Assembly: GCF_002814095.1 (NCBI RefSeq)
Contig: NZ_CP021913.1
Coordinates: forward strand, 3,602,501 to 3,666,500
Direction: 5' to 3'
Source: Sagittula sp. P11
Lineage (GTDB): Bacteria > Pseudomonadota > Alphaproteobacteria > Rhodobacterales > Rhodobacteraceae
Length of the DNA stretch: 64,000 nt
Shown here one piece after another: positions 31,720 through 40,356 of this stretch. The notes under the pieces were generated by a model. The model had not been told where the DNA came from, made no database searches, and worked only from the letters and a program-made list of their open reading frames with translations. A program made the translations under genes and the position numbers. Position 1 is the stretch's first letter. Every line of letters starts with the position of its first letter.

Positions 31720-33209
31720 CGGGTCGTGGGCTCCGCTTCGGCGGGACCATATCCGCCGACGCGCGCCTTGCGGAACCCCCATTCCTGCCAGTGCGCGATC
31801 CGTGGCTCGGTCAGGGCGCAGCCGTGTCGGACGAGCACGCCTTCGAGATAGGGCCTTTGGGCGACGGCCCGGGCATAGGCGTCCTGCGCCATCGGGCCGA
31901 GGCTGCAGACGTAGGCGAAATCGGTCTGACGGGTGGCCGGGGCGGACAAGTTTCCGTCGGCGATTTTCTCGGCGACGTTCACAAAGGCGGTGGCGTAGAG
32001 CGTGGCGAGACCCAGCAGCGCGCCGCGCATCAGGAGCCAGCGGTTGCGGTGAGCCCGCAGGACCTGCCAAACGGCGAGGGCCAGCATCAGCGCGACGAGT
32101 CCCATCCAGATCATCGCATGCACGCGCAGGTAGGTCAGCCCGTAGGCCGCGATGTAAAGCTCCAGCCGCAGCATGGCGGCGCCACAGAGCACCACGTTCT
32201 GCACCAGCCACAAGAGGAGGAGCGGCCGGATCGCCCGATGCTCGCCGAGGAAAGGACGCGCGGCCAGCGCGAAGGCCCCGGCAAGCAGGGCTGTGGCCAA
32301 GAGCGGGTAGGCGCCGCGATGGGCGTATTCGGCGTAGTTCATGCCTTCGGGCAAGGCCGCGCCGCCCAGCAGGATCGCCGCGTCCATCACGGTCTGAACC
32401 GCGATCAGAGCGTTGAACATGACCAGTGCCCGCAGCACAGATGTGCGGGTCAGGCCGAAGCGCGGGCCGGCCGTGGGCAGTGTTTGCGGAAGGGCGACCG
32501 GGCGCGGCAGGCTCCGGTCGAGCAGGGGCCAGACCAGCAGGGCGATGCCCGCCCAGAACAGGCCGCGTTGCAAAAGCGTGAAGACGTCGGGGCGCAGGTC
32601 GAGGGCCTGGCCGAGCACGGGGTTCGCCCCGACGAGCAGCCCGGCGAAGACCAATGCGCCGCCGACCGGAAAGGCCCAACCGGCGGCCAGGCGCCTCAAC
32701 GCGCCGGTTTCGGGTGCGCGGCGAAGCGCCCGGAAGGCGTGGCCCCAGCGGTCCGGGTTGAGGGGGGCCGCCCATGCGCCTGGCAGGCGTGCCAGCCAGG
32801 CGAGGCCCGTGGCCAGCCAGGGGTCTTCTGGCCGGACGCACGCCCAGACGAGGCTTGCGGCGAGGCCGGCAAGGAGGAAGCCCACCGACAGGGCTTGCAC
32901 GTATTCGACCACAGGCAGGGCGCCCAAGACCAGCAGCAGGGCCGGGCGCACCAGCCGCGCCGTCGGCCTCCCGTCCCATGTGGCGACGGCGAAGATCGCT
33001 ACGGCGAAAAGCGCGAGGGATATGCCCGGGGTGCGGTGCCAGAACAAGAGGTCCGCGAGCAGCACGAGGAACGCCAGACCTCCGAAGCGTATCGCCGCAC
33101 CCCGGCGCGTGTCCGAGGGGGTTGCTTCGCCATCACCGCCGTCGCCATCCAGCCACCATCCGTCCATCGCCAGTACCTGCGGCACGCCGCGCGCGAACTC
33201 CTGTCCCAT
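31716..33209 (-). CDS. DUF4173-type polytopic membrane protein
   Basis: A 497-residue inner-membrane protein with about ten hydrophobic segments and no known catalytic motif. The C-terminal soluble part contains RQTDFAYVCSLGPMAQDAY. It fits the DUF4173/DUF4153 type of membrane proteins that often precede two-component genes. Coupling with a CreBC-like pair suggests a sensor accessory or target, loosely like CreD in enterobacteria, but that is inference. Confidence 0.7.
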   Translation of the reverse strand: MGQEFARGVPQVLAMDGWWLDGDGGDGEATPSDTRRGAAIRFGGLAFLVLLADLLFWHRTPGISLALFAVAIFAVATWDGRPTARLVRPALLLVLGALPVVEYVQALSVGFLLAGLAASLVWACVRPEDPWLATGLAWLARLPGAWAAPLNPDRWGHAFRALRRAPETGALRRLAAGWAFPVGGALVFAGLLVGANPVLGQALDLRPDVFTLLQRGLFWAGIALLVWPLLDRSLPRPVALPQTLPTAGPRFGLTRTSVLRALVMFNALIAVQTVMDAAILLGGAALPEGMNYAEYAHRGAYPLLATALLAGAFALAARPFLGEHRAIRPLLLLWLVQNVVLCGAAMLRLELYIAAYGLTYLRVHAMIWMGLVALMLALAVWQVLRAHRNRWLLMRGALLGLATLYATAFVNVAEKIADGNLSAPATRQTDFAYVCSLGPMAQDAYARAVAQRPYLEGVLVRHGCALTEPRIAHWQEWGFRKARVGGYGPAEAEPTTR

Positions 33210-33300
33210 GTGTGTCTCCTTCGTTGAGCCTTTGGCGCAGGCTGGCGTGCCGCGCGTGCAAGGGCGCGTCAGGAGATGTGCAGGGGTCGTGCAGGCGGGC

Positions 33301-34854
33301 CTAGCGGAACCAGTGGTCCCAGCCGCTCAGGTAATAATCGACCAGCCGGTGGGTTTGCAGGGTGTTGGGCTCCACCTCAACCCGGTCGGTGTCGGCGGCG
33401 AAGACCTGGGCGCCCTGCCAGACCTCGGGCGTGAGGAACCTCAGCCCCTCGGGCAGGTCGAGCGGGCGGGCGCGCCGTGCGAGCGGTTCCACGATGACGA
33501 AACCCCATTCGCCGAAGCTCGGGACGTAGGCGTGGTAGGGCAGGATGGTCAGCCCGGTGTCCGGGGCGACCGGGTTGCGCACATCCTCCCACGTCCGGAC
33601 GACGGACCAGAAGGCCTCTCGTGCGTAGACAGGCGATCCGGCCTGCGTGACCAGCACGCCGGTGGTCGAGACGCGCTCCATCAGCAGGCTGTAGAACTCC
33701 CGGCTGTAGAGCTTGGAGAGGGCGATGTTCTTCGGGTCGGGCAGGTCCAGCACGATCACGTCGAAGATTGCATTGGTGTCCTCGGCAAAGCGCCATGCGT
33801 CGGCGTTGACCACATGCACGCGCGGGTCGCGCAGGGCACCGCCGTTCAGGGCGGCCAGTTCGTCGGTGTCGCGGAACAGCTCGGTCATGCGCGGGTCGAG
33901 GTCGACCAGCGTGACGCTTTCGACTCCCTCGTGGCGCAGCACCTCGCGCGCCGCCATGCCGTCGCCGCCGCCGAGGATCAGCACGTCCTTCACCCGTTCG
34001 GCCCGGGCCATAGCCGGATGGATCAGGCTTTCGTGGTAGCGGTACTCGTCGAGGCTGTCGAACTGGATGGAATGGTCGAGGTAGAGCCGCACCCGGTCGC
34101 GGAACCGCGTGACGGAGATCTGCTGGTAGGGCGTCGTCTCCGATATGATGACGTCATCCTCGAACAGCGCCGCATCGGCGACGGAGACCATCCGCTCCGA
34201 CTGTATGAGGGCCGCAACCGAGGCCAGCAGCGCCACGCCGCAGCCGATCCATTGCGCCCGGCTGGCGATATCCCGGAAGATCACCAGCGACAGCGCCGCC
34301 ACGGCCAGGTTCAGCGTGCCGAAGGCGAGGGAGGCGGACATCAGCCCGAGGTTGGGGATGACCAGCAGCGGGAACGCGAGGGAGGCCGCCAGCGCACCGA
34401 CGTAATCGGCGGAGAGCACGTTCTCGAACCGGAAGGAGGTCGCGCCGATCGATTCCAGAACGCGGGCGATCAGCGGGATTTCCATGCCGGAGAGCACGCC
34501 GATTGCGATCAGTGCACCGTAGAGCGCCAGCCCCACCTCGCCGGTGGCGGCGTAGGTGAAGAACAGGAGCGGCGCGAGGAAGCCGCCGATGACCCCCAGC
34601 GCGATCTGCGCCCAGATGAATCCGCGCACCGCTTCTCCGACAAAGCGGGAGGCCCACGCCCCCAGACCCATGGCACTGAGGAAGACGCCGATGACAAAGC
34701 TGAACTGCCGGATCGAGTCGCCCAGCAGGTAACTCGACACCGTGCCGGCGATCAGCTCGTAGATCAGGCCCGCGACCGCGACGAGGAAGGTGGCCAGAAG
34801 CAGCCAGACCTCCTTCAGCCGCCGGTCGTCCGGGGCGGCGGCGGGCGTGTTCAA
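33301..34854 (-). CDS. membrane-anchored spermidine-synthase-like protein
   Basis: A 517-residue protein. The N-terminal half has about seven hydrophobic segments (for example LLATFLVAVAGLIYELIAG and FVIGVFLSAMGLGAWA). The C-terminal half is a polyamine aminopropyltransferase fold with the nucleotide loop ILGGGDGMAAREVL, LVDLDPRMTELF, and DLPDPKNIALSKLYS where soluble SpeE enzymes have a D-S-x-D-P motif. The aminopropyl acceptor is unknown; a membrane-side substrate is possible. The start is a TTG at 34854 overlapping the DUF350 stop (TTGA). It is the last gene of a five-gene coupled operon. Confidence 0.85.
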   Translation of the reverse strand: MNTPAAAPDDRRLKEVWLLLATFLVAVAGLIYELIAGTVSSYLLGDSIRQFSFVIGVFLSAMGLGAWASRFVGEAVRGFIWAQIALGVIGGFLAPLLFFTYAATGEVGLALYGALIAIGVLSGMEIPLIARVLESIGATSFRFENVLSADYVGALAASLAFPLLVIPNLGLMSASLAFGTLNLAVAALSLVIFRDIASRAQWIGCGVALLASVAALIQSERMVSVADAALFEDDVIISETTPYQQISVTRFRDRVRLYLDHSIQFDSLDEYRYHESLIHPAMARAERVKDVLILGGGDGMAAREVLRHEGVESVTLVDLDPRMTELFRDTDELAALNGGALRDPRVHVVNADAWRFAEDTNAIFDVIVLDLPDPKNIALSKLYSREFYSLLMERVSTTGVLVTQAGSPVYAREAFWSVVRTWEDVRNPVAPDTGLTILPYHAYVPSFGEWGFVIVEPLARRARPLDLPEGLRFLTPEVWQGAQVFAADTDRVEVEPNTLQTHRLVDYYLSGWDHWFR

Positions 34855-35075
34855 GACAGGATGACTGCCGAGATGATGATCGCCAGCGCAAGGAAGACCG
34901 ATCCGATCAGCACCGCCAGCGCGGTGTTCTGGTCTTCCTCGATCTCCTTGATGACGGAGAAATGGGTGAAGCGGTTGATCGCCCACCAGCAGGCCCCCAT
35001 CAGCGCCACCCCGAGAAAGGTGTAGAAGATGGTGCTGATGACTTCCGACAGCTGAATGGTGATGACCGGTTCCAT
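34851..35075 (-). CDS. DUF350 small membrane protein
   Basis: A 74-residue protein with two membrane segments (about 10-30 and 50-73), TIFYTFLGVALMGACWWAIN and ALAVLIGSVFLALAIIISAV, separated by an acidic loop, IKEIEEDQN. It matches one unit of the DUF350 family (YjfL-like). The ATG at 35075 follows GAGGGAG well, so I reject an ATG five codons upstream. DUF350 proteins recur next to spermidine-synthase-like and DUF4178 genes and in phage-shock-related loci. Function unknown. Confidence 0.85.
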   Translation of the reverse strand: MEPVITIQLSEVISTIFYTFLGVALMGACWWAINRFTHFSVIKEIEEDQNTALAVLIGSVFLALAIIISAVILS

Positions 35076-35105
35076 GTGAGACTCCCTCAAATCCTGTTCT
35101 GCGCG

Positions 35106-35267
35106 CTATTTCACCCGGCCCGCAAGGCCGCCGGGTCCGGCAGAGCCCTGCCGGATCGATTTCGAGACATCCGAGCTGGCCCCGCCGTATCCGTACCACG
35201 ACACGTAGGTCGTGCCCGCGACCGCCGCGAGCGAGACCATGACGAAGACGATGCGAAACAGGTTCAT
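35106..35267 (-). CDS. 53-residue membrane peptide, unknown
   Basis: A short gene, easily missed by gene finders, encodes MNLFRIVFVMVSLAAVAGTT at its N-terminus, one hydrophobic segment, then SWYGYGGASSDVSKSIRQ and a Gly-rich tail ending GRVK. Its ATG lies one base after the stop of the DUF4178 gene with GAGGA just upstream, and it ends 30 bases before DUF350. The tight fit between two overlapping genes, good ribosome site and clean signal-anchor pattern support it as real. It might be a periplasmic-facing subunit or regulator of the DUF350/SpeE-like complex. No family recognised. Confidence 0.75.
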   Translation of the reverse strand: MNLFRIVFVMVSLAAVAGTTYVSWYGYGGASSDVSKSIRQGSAGPGGLAGRVK

Positions 35268-35268
35268 G

Positions 35269-36549
35269 TCAGTCCTCGTCCGTCCAGTCTGAGCCCGAGA
35301 AGCGGACGGTGCGGTGCCAGAGCCGGCGGCCCAGCGGGATCACGGCGACGAGGCCGAAGAGGATGCCCAGCACCCCCAGCCAGCCCGCCGACCGCACGCC
35401 TTCGCGGGCGGAGACGGTGAAGCTCGTGGGTTCCGACCCGGAGATCCAGAGCTCCGTTTCCTTCTCGTTGAAGATGATCTGGTAGGTGCCGGCGGCGGGC
35501 GGGCGGAAGCGCAGGTTGGCGGTGCGGTTGCCCTCCGTCCACGTGCCATCGGAGTCGCGGCCGGAATAGAACTCCATCGCGCGGCCGGATTCGAAGAGCG
35601 TCTCGCCCTCCGGGTCCAGGACCTCCATCCCGACCCAGAGCCAGGCGTTCGACGGGTGCGCCCCGAGGTCGATCTGCACCAGCCGGTCGGTCTGCGTGAC
35701 CGGGAATTCCACGGTCTGGGGCAGGGCGGCCAGAGAGATCGCCGTCTCGCCCAGCACGTCGCGCTTGTTGGCGGTCACCGCGACAAAGAGCGACAGCACG
35801 ATGCAGGCCACCGCGAAGATGGCAGCGGCGCGCGTCATGAAGCGGTCGTTGGTGCCGCCCTTGAACGGCATCAACGGGTGGCGGGACAGTGGTGGGCCCA
35901 GCGGGTCTGTCAGTTTGAAGGCGGCCGCCAGCTCTGCAGGGTCCAGCCAGATCGTGCGGTGCATTTCCCGCTCCACCCCGCTTTGGGAGAAGTCGAGCAT
36001 CGCCTCGTCGGATAGCGCAGAGATCGTCTGCGTGGTGTCGTCGATCTGCGGCGCCCAGGTGAATTCGCCTTCGAGGAAGGTGATGCGCGCGTCTGACGTC
36101 TCATAGTAGCGGAAGCGTTCGCCGTTCAGCAGGACCTGCGGGCGGCTTTCTGCGGATTCGACCCAGCGGCTGTCCATCCACGAGGGGTGGCTGACCTTCC
36201 GCACGCGGCGCGAGAAGGTGTAGTTGCCCTCTTCGACGTTCAGCCAGGCATAGCCGTGGGTGGGCGAATAAAGCTGGTGCTCCACCCATCTCCACGGGCC
36301 GTCCTTCATGCCGATGGTGCCGACGATGATCCAGTCGACCCCGAACAGGGTGCCTTCCATGCCCAGCCGGAAGGGTGTGTCGGGGCGCTGCAGGTCGTCG
36401 AACTTGCGCAGGACCTTGTAGTTTTCCTGCGCGTCGAGCTCTGCCCCGCAGTAGGAGCAGACGTGCACCACCACGCGCCCGCCACCCAGCACGTTCAGTC
36501 CCGCGCCGCAGGACGTGCAGTTGATGGAAGCAAGGCCCGCGCGCGTCAC
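35269..36549 (-). CDS. DUF4178 protein with zinc ribbon and membrane segments
   Basis: A 426-residue protein. It begins with a zinc ribbon (CTSCGAGL, then CSYCGAEL) and continues with a DUF4178 domain (LGMEGTLFGVDWIIVGTIGM, WLNVEEGNYTFSRRV). A first membrane segment lies near residue 250 (AAIFAVACIVLSLFVAVT), then a beta-rich region, and a second segment close to the C-terminus (GWLGVLGILFGLVAVIPLG). The start is a GTG at 36549 overlapping the previous stop (GTGA). Two DUF4178 proteins in tandem, one soluble and one membrane-bound, suggest a pair that recruits the enzyme complex to the membrane. Confidence 0.82.
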   Translation of the reverse strand: MTRAGLASINCTSCGAGLNVLGGGRVVVHVCSYCGAELDAQENYKVLRKFDDLQRPDTPFRLGMEGTLFGVDWIIVGTIGMKDGPWRWVEHQLYSPTHGYAWLNVEEGNYTFSRRVRKVSHPSWMDSRWVESAESRPQVLLNGERFRYYETSDARITFLEGEFTWAPQIDDTTQTISALSDEAMLDFSQSGVEREMHRTIWLDPAELAAAFKLTDPLGPPLSRHPLMPFKGGTNDRFMTRAAAIFAVACIVLSLFVAVTANKRDVLGETAISLAALPQTVEFPVTQTDRLVQIDLGAHPSNAWLWVGMEVLDPEGETLFESGRAMEFYSGRDSDGTWTEGNRTANLRFRPPAAGTYQIIFNEKETELWISGSEPTSFTVSAREGVRSAGWLGVLGILFGLVAVIPLGRRLWHRTVRFSGSDWTDED

Positions 36550-37166
36550 GACAGCACCTTCAGCGTGCCGGAGACCTCGAAGGGATCGTGCCATTCGCCG
36601 GTGAACCACGCGGTGCCGGTGCCGTCGGTCTCGGCAGAGAGCAGCGTGCCCTCATCCCCCTGCGCGTTCGCGTAGCTGAAGGTGTCGCCCACCACGACCC
36701 GTTCGCCGAACACGCCGCGGACCGCCACGCATTCGCCGTTCCCGGTCTCCACGACGCGGAAATGCTCCCTGTGCCATTCGAACGGCATGCCGATGCGGCT
36801 GTTTGTGCGCAGTGCCGGTTGTTCGGCGCTCTCGTCCACCGGCACCTGTATGACGATGTCGCCCTCGTCGACGGAGATCCAGGCGCCTGCGCCCTTCGGG
36901 TCCTCGCACCAGTATTCGTCCCACCAGCCGCGCCCGTAGGAAAAGCGTGCGTGGCCCAGCACTTCCCACGCCTTGCGGCCCAGCTTCACGATGTCGCCGA
37001 TGGAGAAGAGCTGCGGCCCGTCGTGCATCTCGCCGGAAGTTCCCGCGTTCAGCAGCTTGTCGGACTGGACATAAAGCGTGGTGTCGCAGGACGGGCAGGT
37101 CAGCATGACCGCCGTCTTCACCTTGTCCGGAATCGGATGTCCACAATTCGGGCAGTTGAAATCCAT
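36546..37166 (-). CDS. DUF4178 protein with zinc ribbon, soluble
   Basis: A 206-residue cytoplasmic protein. The N-terminal zinc ribbon (CPNCGHPI, CPSCDTTL) is followed by one DUF4178 domain (SIGDIVKLGRKAWEVLGHARF, AWISVDEGDIVIQVPV). It is first in the five-gene operon and overlaps the second DUF4178 gene. Function of the domain is unknown; it is seen with DUF350 and aminopropyltransferase-like genes. The ATG at 37166 begins the zinc ribbon directly. Confidence 0.85.
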   Translation of the reverse strand: MDFNCPNCGHPIPDKVKTAVMLTCPSCDTTLYVQSDKLLNAGTSGEMHDGPQLFSIGDIVKLGRKAWEVLGHARFSYGRGWWDEYWCEDPKGAGAWISVDEGDIVIQVPVDESAEQPALRTNSRIGMPFEWHREHFRVVETGNGECVAVRGVFGERVVVGDTFSYANAQGDEGTLLSAETDGTGTAWFTGEWHDPFEVSGTLKVLS

Positions 37167-37632
37167 GCGATTGTCTAACCGGACCCGGGGTTTCAGATCA
37201 ACGCCGAAGACGCCGCCGCAGGAGGAGGCATTCCGTACCCCGACTTGCGGCTTGGTCGGAACGCAGGCCGCGGGGTTCTGCGGGGCGCTGCAAGCCACGT
37301 GTCCGGCCCGGCAGCATGGTCCCCGCGCCGTGAGAGATTATCGTCATTCGCCGCCCTCCCGTATGATGCGATATGAGGCGAAGGCGGATGGGCGGCTTGC
37401 ATCGACCCTCATCTCGGGAGAGAGCTTTGCAGCAGGAGGAGCGATATCCGGACAGGACTGCCGATGCGTCGACGCCTTGCATGACAGGGGCCGCCGATCC
37501 GCGCGCCTGTCGCAAGAGGCCGCAGCACCGAAGCCGTGCCTTGCCCGTGCCGTCACCGGCCGCCGATCCTGACCGCATGGCCGTGCCCGCCTCGGCCACC
37601 CCTGATACCGTTCCTTGCAAGGAGCCTCTCGA
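37167..37632. other. intergenic region between DUF4178 operon and iolG-like gene
   Basis: About 466 bases between divergent genes. I see no protein-like reading frame, RNA gene or repeat. It must hold promoters for both directions, but no convincing -35/-10 pair stands out. A good ribosome site AAGGAG lies at 37618-37623, just before the plus-strand gene. Confidence 0.5.
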
Positions 37633-38625
37633 ATGACCCTTCGCTTTGCCATTCTCGGCGCCGGCCGCATCGGGCAGGCCCATGCCCGCGCGATTTCCGC
37701 CACACCCGGCGCCTCTTTCGTCGCGCTTTACGAACCGCTGGAAGAGGCGGCGTCCTCCATGGCGCAGCGGTATGGCTGCGACTTGCGCAGCACCGACGAA
37801 ATCGCCGCGTCAGAAGACATCGACGCCGTGGCGATCTGCACCCCCACGGACACCCACGCCGACCTGATCGAGAAGTTCGCCAGGGCGGGCAAGGCGATCT
37901 TCTGCGAGAAGCCCGTCGACCTGTCGGCCACCCGCGTGCGCGAGGCGCTGAAGACCGTGAACGAGACCGGCGCGACCCTGATGGTCGGCTTCAACCGCCG
38001 CTTCGATCCCGACTTCATGGCGGTGAAGCGGGCGATCGACGCGGGCACGATTGGCGACGTGGAGATGGTGAACATCATCTCCCGCGATCCGGGCGCGCCG
38101 CCGGTCTCCTACATCAAGGTCTCTGGCGGCATCTTCCGCGACATGACCATCCACGACTTCGACATGGCCCGCTGGCTCCTGGGTGAAGAGCCGGTGACCG
38201 TGATGGCGCAGGGCTCCAACCTCGTCGATCCGGAGATCGGTGCGGCGGGCGACTGGGACAGCGTCAACGTCATCCTCAAGACCGCGAGCGGCCGGCAGGC
38301 CGTCATCAGCAATTCGCGCCGCGCCACCTATGGCTACGACCAGCGGATCGAGGTGCACGGATCGAAGGGCATGGCCTCGGCCGCCAACCGCCACGAATCC
38401 ACCGTGGAGGTCGCGGGCGAGGGCGGTTATGCCCGGCCGCCGCTCCTGAACTTCTTCATGGACCGCTACGCCGTGGCCTACGCCAACGAGATCGCCGCCT
38501 TCGTGAAGGCCGTGGTCGAGGGCGCACCGACGCCGACGACCGGCGAGGATGGCCTCAAGGCCCTGGAATTGGCCGACGCCGCCTTCGAATCCGCGAAGAC
38601 CGGCAAGGCCGTTTCGCTGACCTGA
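37633..38625 (+). CDS. iolG: inositol 2-dehydrogenase-like Gfo/Idh/MocA oxidoreductase
   Basis: A 330-residue NAD(P)-dependent oxidoreductase. The Rossmann motif ILGAGRIGQAHARAI is at the N-terminus. CEKPVDL, typical of the family, gives the catalytic Lys, and GGIFRDMTIHDFDMAR supplies the conserved Asp and His. Length and motifs best fit myo-inositol 2-dehydrogenase, which makes scyllo-inosose, but no other iol genes are near, so another sugar substrate is possible. The ATG at 37633 follows AAGGAG. A strong terminator ends the gene, so it is a single-gene unit. Confidence 0.82.
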   Translation: MTLRFAILGAGRIGQAHARAISATPGASFVALYEPLEEAASSMAQRYGCDLRSTDEIAASEDIDAVAICTPTDTHADLIEKFARAGKAIFCEKPVDLSATRVREALKTVNETGATLMVGFNRRFDPDFMAVKRAIDAGTIGDVEMVNIISRDPGAPPVSYIKVSGGIFRDMTIHDFDMARWLLGEEPVTVMAQGSNLVDPEIGAAGDWDSVNVILKTASGRQAVISNSRRATYGYDQRIEVHGSKGMASAANRHESTVEVAGEGGYARPPLLNFFMDRYAVAYANEIAAFVKAVVEGAPTPTTGEDGLKALELADAAFESAKTGKAVSLT

Positions 38626-38681
38626 TCCGCCTTGGCGCAGCAGGGCGGACGCTGCCCTGGCGCGTATCGAATGCAAGGCCG

Positions 38682-38716
38682 AACCGCCGCGTGCTTGGTC
38701 GCGCGGCGGTTTTTTG
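38682..38716 (+). terminator. intrinsic terminator of the iolG-like gene
   Basis: AACCGCCGCG (38682-38691) pairs perfectly with CGCGGCGGTT (38702-38711) and is followed by a T run. It lies about 57 bases after the stop. Confidence 0.9.
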
Positions 38717-38867
38717 TTTGACGGATCAACCCGCTTGACGCCCCATGCGACACTGGTGTCTCGTCGGCACATGGTCCGAGCGCCGGATCAAAATTTTGTT
38801 TCCTAGTGGAAGATACTGGACAAACGAGACCGACTCTGGTCCCATGCCGGTAAGATGCTTCGGTGTT

Positions 38868-38879
38868 GCATTATAGTGC
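38868..38879. promoter_or_regulatory. putative BoxR operator, site 1 (TRAP operon)
   Basis: GCATTATAGTGC matches the palindrome GCACTATAGTGC at 11 of 12 positions. The same element occurs before the benzoate-CoA ligase gene, boxC and boxR. It suggests the TRAP-SDR-ligase operon is co-regulated with the box genes. Confidence 0.6.
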
Positions 38880-39221
38880 GATGTCTGCAAGATTTTGCAC
38901 ACTGGTCGGGATGTAGGGGAGGACATCATGGCAGTCTCACGTTCATCGCTATTGCGGGGAAGAGCGGCGCGTCGCGTGACGTGCCGTCTGATCGCCGTGC
39001 ATGGCGGTGTGCGGCACCTGTGCGGGGTGCAGGAGCCTGCGCGGATGGGCTGCGGTGCGGATCATGCAATGCGTATCGCCGCCGGAGCACAGACCCGAAA
39101 CCACATGCACAGACCGACCAAGGCCTTGCCGCGGCAGACAGGCACCGCCATTGTCGCGCGGCCGGGCGCCAGGAACTAGAACGCAGCCCGCAAAAGGGCT
39201 TCCGGTCATTCAGGGAGGAAC

Positions 39222-40280
39222 ATGATGACCACTCGCAGAACTTTCATTGGTGCTGCCGCGGCCTTGACCACGGCACTGCTGACCACGACCTCGGCCATGG
39301 CGCAGGAGGTCACGCTGACCCTGCACCAATTCCTGCCCGCACAGGCGAACGTGCCGAAGGACGTCCTGGACGTCTGGGCCGACAACGTCGAGGAGGCGTC
39401 CGACGGCCGCATCGAGATCGAGCGCTACCCCTCCATGCAGCTGGGCGGCACCCCGCCGGAGCTGATGGACCAGGCCATCGACGGCATCGCCGACATCGTC
39501 TGGACCGTGGTGGGCTACACGCCGGGCCGCTACCCCTCGACCGAGGTGTTCGAGCTGCCGTTCATGGTGTCCGACGCCCGCGCGGCCTCCTACGCCTACT
39601 GGAAGATGTTCGAGGAGCACATGCAGGACGGTGAGTTCGCCGACCTCAAGATCCTCGGCACCTGGGTGCATGGTCCGGGCATGTTCCACACCAACAAGCC
39701 GGTCACCGTACCCTCCGACCTCGAGGGCATGAAGATCCGCGGCGGCTCGCGCCTCGTGAACGACCTGCTGACCCGCGTCGGCGCGGAGCCCATCGGCATG
39801 CCGGTCCCGGCCGTGTCCGAGGCGCTGTCCAAGGGTGTGATCGACGGCACCACCATCCCGTGGGAGGTGACCTCGGCCCTGAAGGTCCCGGAACTGGTGA
39901 AGAACCACACCGAGTTCGACGGCCCCGCGCTCTACAACCTGACCTTCGTCCTGGCGATGAACAAGGACGCCTACGAGGGCCTGCCGGAAGACCTGCAGCA
40001 GGTGATCGACGACAACTCCGGCTTGGCCTTCTCGATCTACGCGGGCGGCACGCAGGCCGACGCGGACGGCCCGGCCCGCCAGATCGCCGTGGACCTCGGC
40101 AACAACATCATCACCGTGTCCGAGGAGGACGCGGCGAAGTGGGATGAGCTGGTCAACCCGATCTACGAGAGCTGGGTGGCGGAGATGAAGGACAAGGGCA
40201 TCGACGGTCAGGCGCTGATCGACGAGGCCAAAGCCCTGATGGAGGAATACGACCCCTCCATGGACACCTACGGCAAGTGA
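39222..40280 (+). CDS. dctP: TRAP transporter substrate-binding protein, DctP family
   Basis: Periplasmic solute receptor of a TRAP importer, 352 residues. A twin-arginine-like signal (TTRRTFIGAAAALTTALL, cleavage after AMA) is followed by the DctP fold with LPAQANVPKDVLDVWADNVE and GMKIRGGSRLVNDLLTRVGA. The conserved Arg of KIRGG contacts the substrate carboxylate in this family. The ligand cannot be read from sequence; placement beside aromatic acid ligases suggests a benzoate- or cinnamate-type acid. A ribosome site AGGAGG lies before the ATG. Confidence 0.9.
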   Translation: MMTTRRTFIGAAAALTTALLTTTSAMAQEVTLTLHQFLPAQANVPKDVLDVWADNVEEASDGRIEIERYPSMQLGGTPPELMDQAIDGIADIVWTVVGYTPGRYPSTEVFELPFMVSDARAASYAYWKMFEEHMQDGEFADLKILGTWVHGPGMFHTNKPVTVPSDLEGMKIRGGSRLVNDLLTRVGAEPIGMPVPAVSEALSKGVIDGTTIPWEVTSALKVPELVKNHTEFDGPALYNLTFVLAMNKDAYEGLPEDLQQVIDDNSGLAFSIYAGGTQADADGPARQIAVDLGNNIITVSEEDAAKWDELVNPIYESWVAEMKDKGIDGQALIDEAKALMEEYDPSMDTYGK

Positions 40281-40287
40281 GCCGTGC

Positions 40288-40317
40288 CCGGGGCCGCGCA
40301 GACCCGCGCGGCCCCGG
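40288..40317 (+). other. hairpin between dctP and dctQ
   Basis: A perfect 12-bp stem, CCGGGGCCGCGC (40288-40299) and GCGCGGCCCCGG (40306-40317), with a 6-base loop follows the dctP stop by seven bases. There is no strong T run, so it likely stabilises the receptor mRNA or partly terminates transcription, giving more receptor than permease. Confidence 0.6.
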
Positions 40318-40356
40318 ATTCACCCTTTGTAATCCGAAAGTTGGGGGATAGCTGCG

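Larger units (their letters stand above)
38626..39221. other. intergenic region before the TRAP operon
   Basis: About 596 bases. It contains the iolG terminator (38682-38715) and a GCACTATAGTGC-type operator (38868-38879). Apart from those I see only short open frames without protein character. The distance from the operator to dctP is about 340 bases, so a long leader or a second promoter nearer the gene is possible. Confidence 0.5.

Noticed and set aside
37198-37683. Frame of 161 codons between the DUF4178 operon and iolG-like gene
   Set aside because: Overlaps the iolG start antisense, low-complexity Arg/Gly composition, no good start.
38895-39179. 94-codon frame before dctP
   Set aside because: Poor start context and no family resemblance; the region looks like leader DNA.
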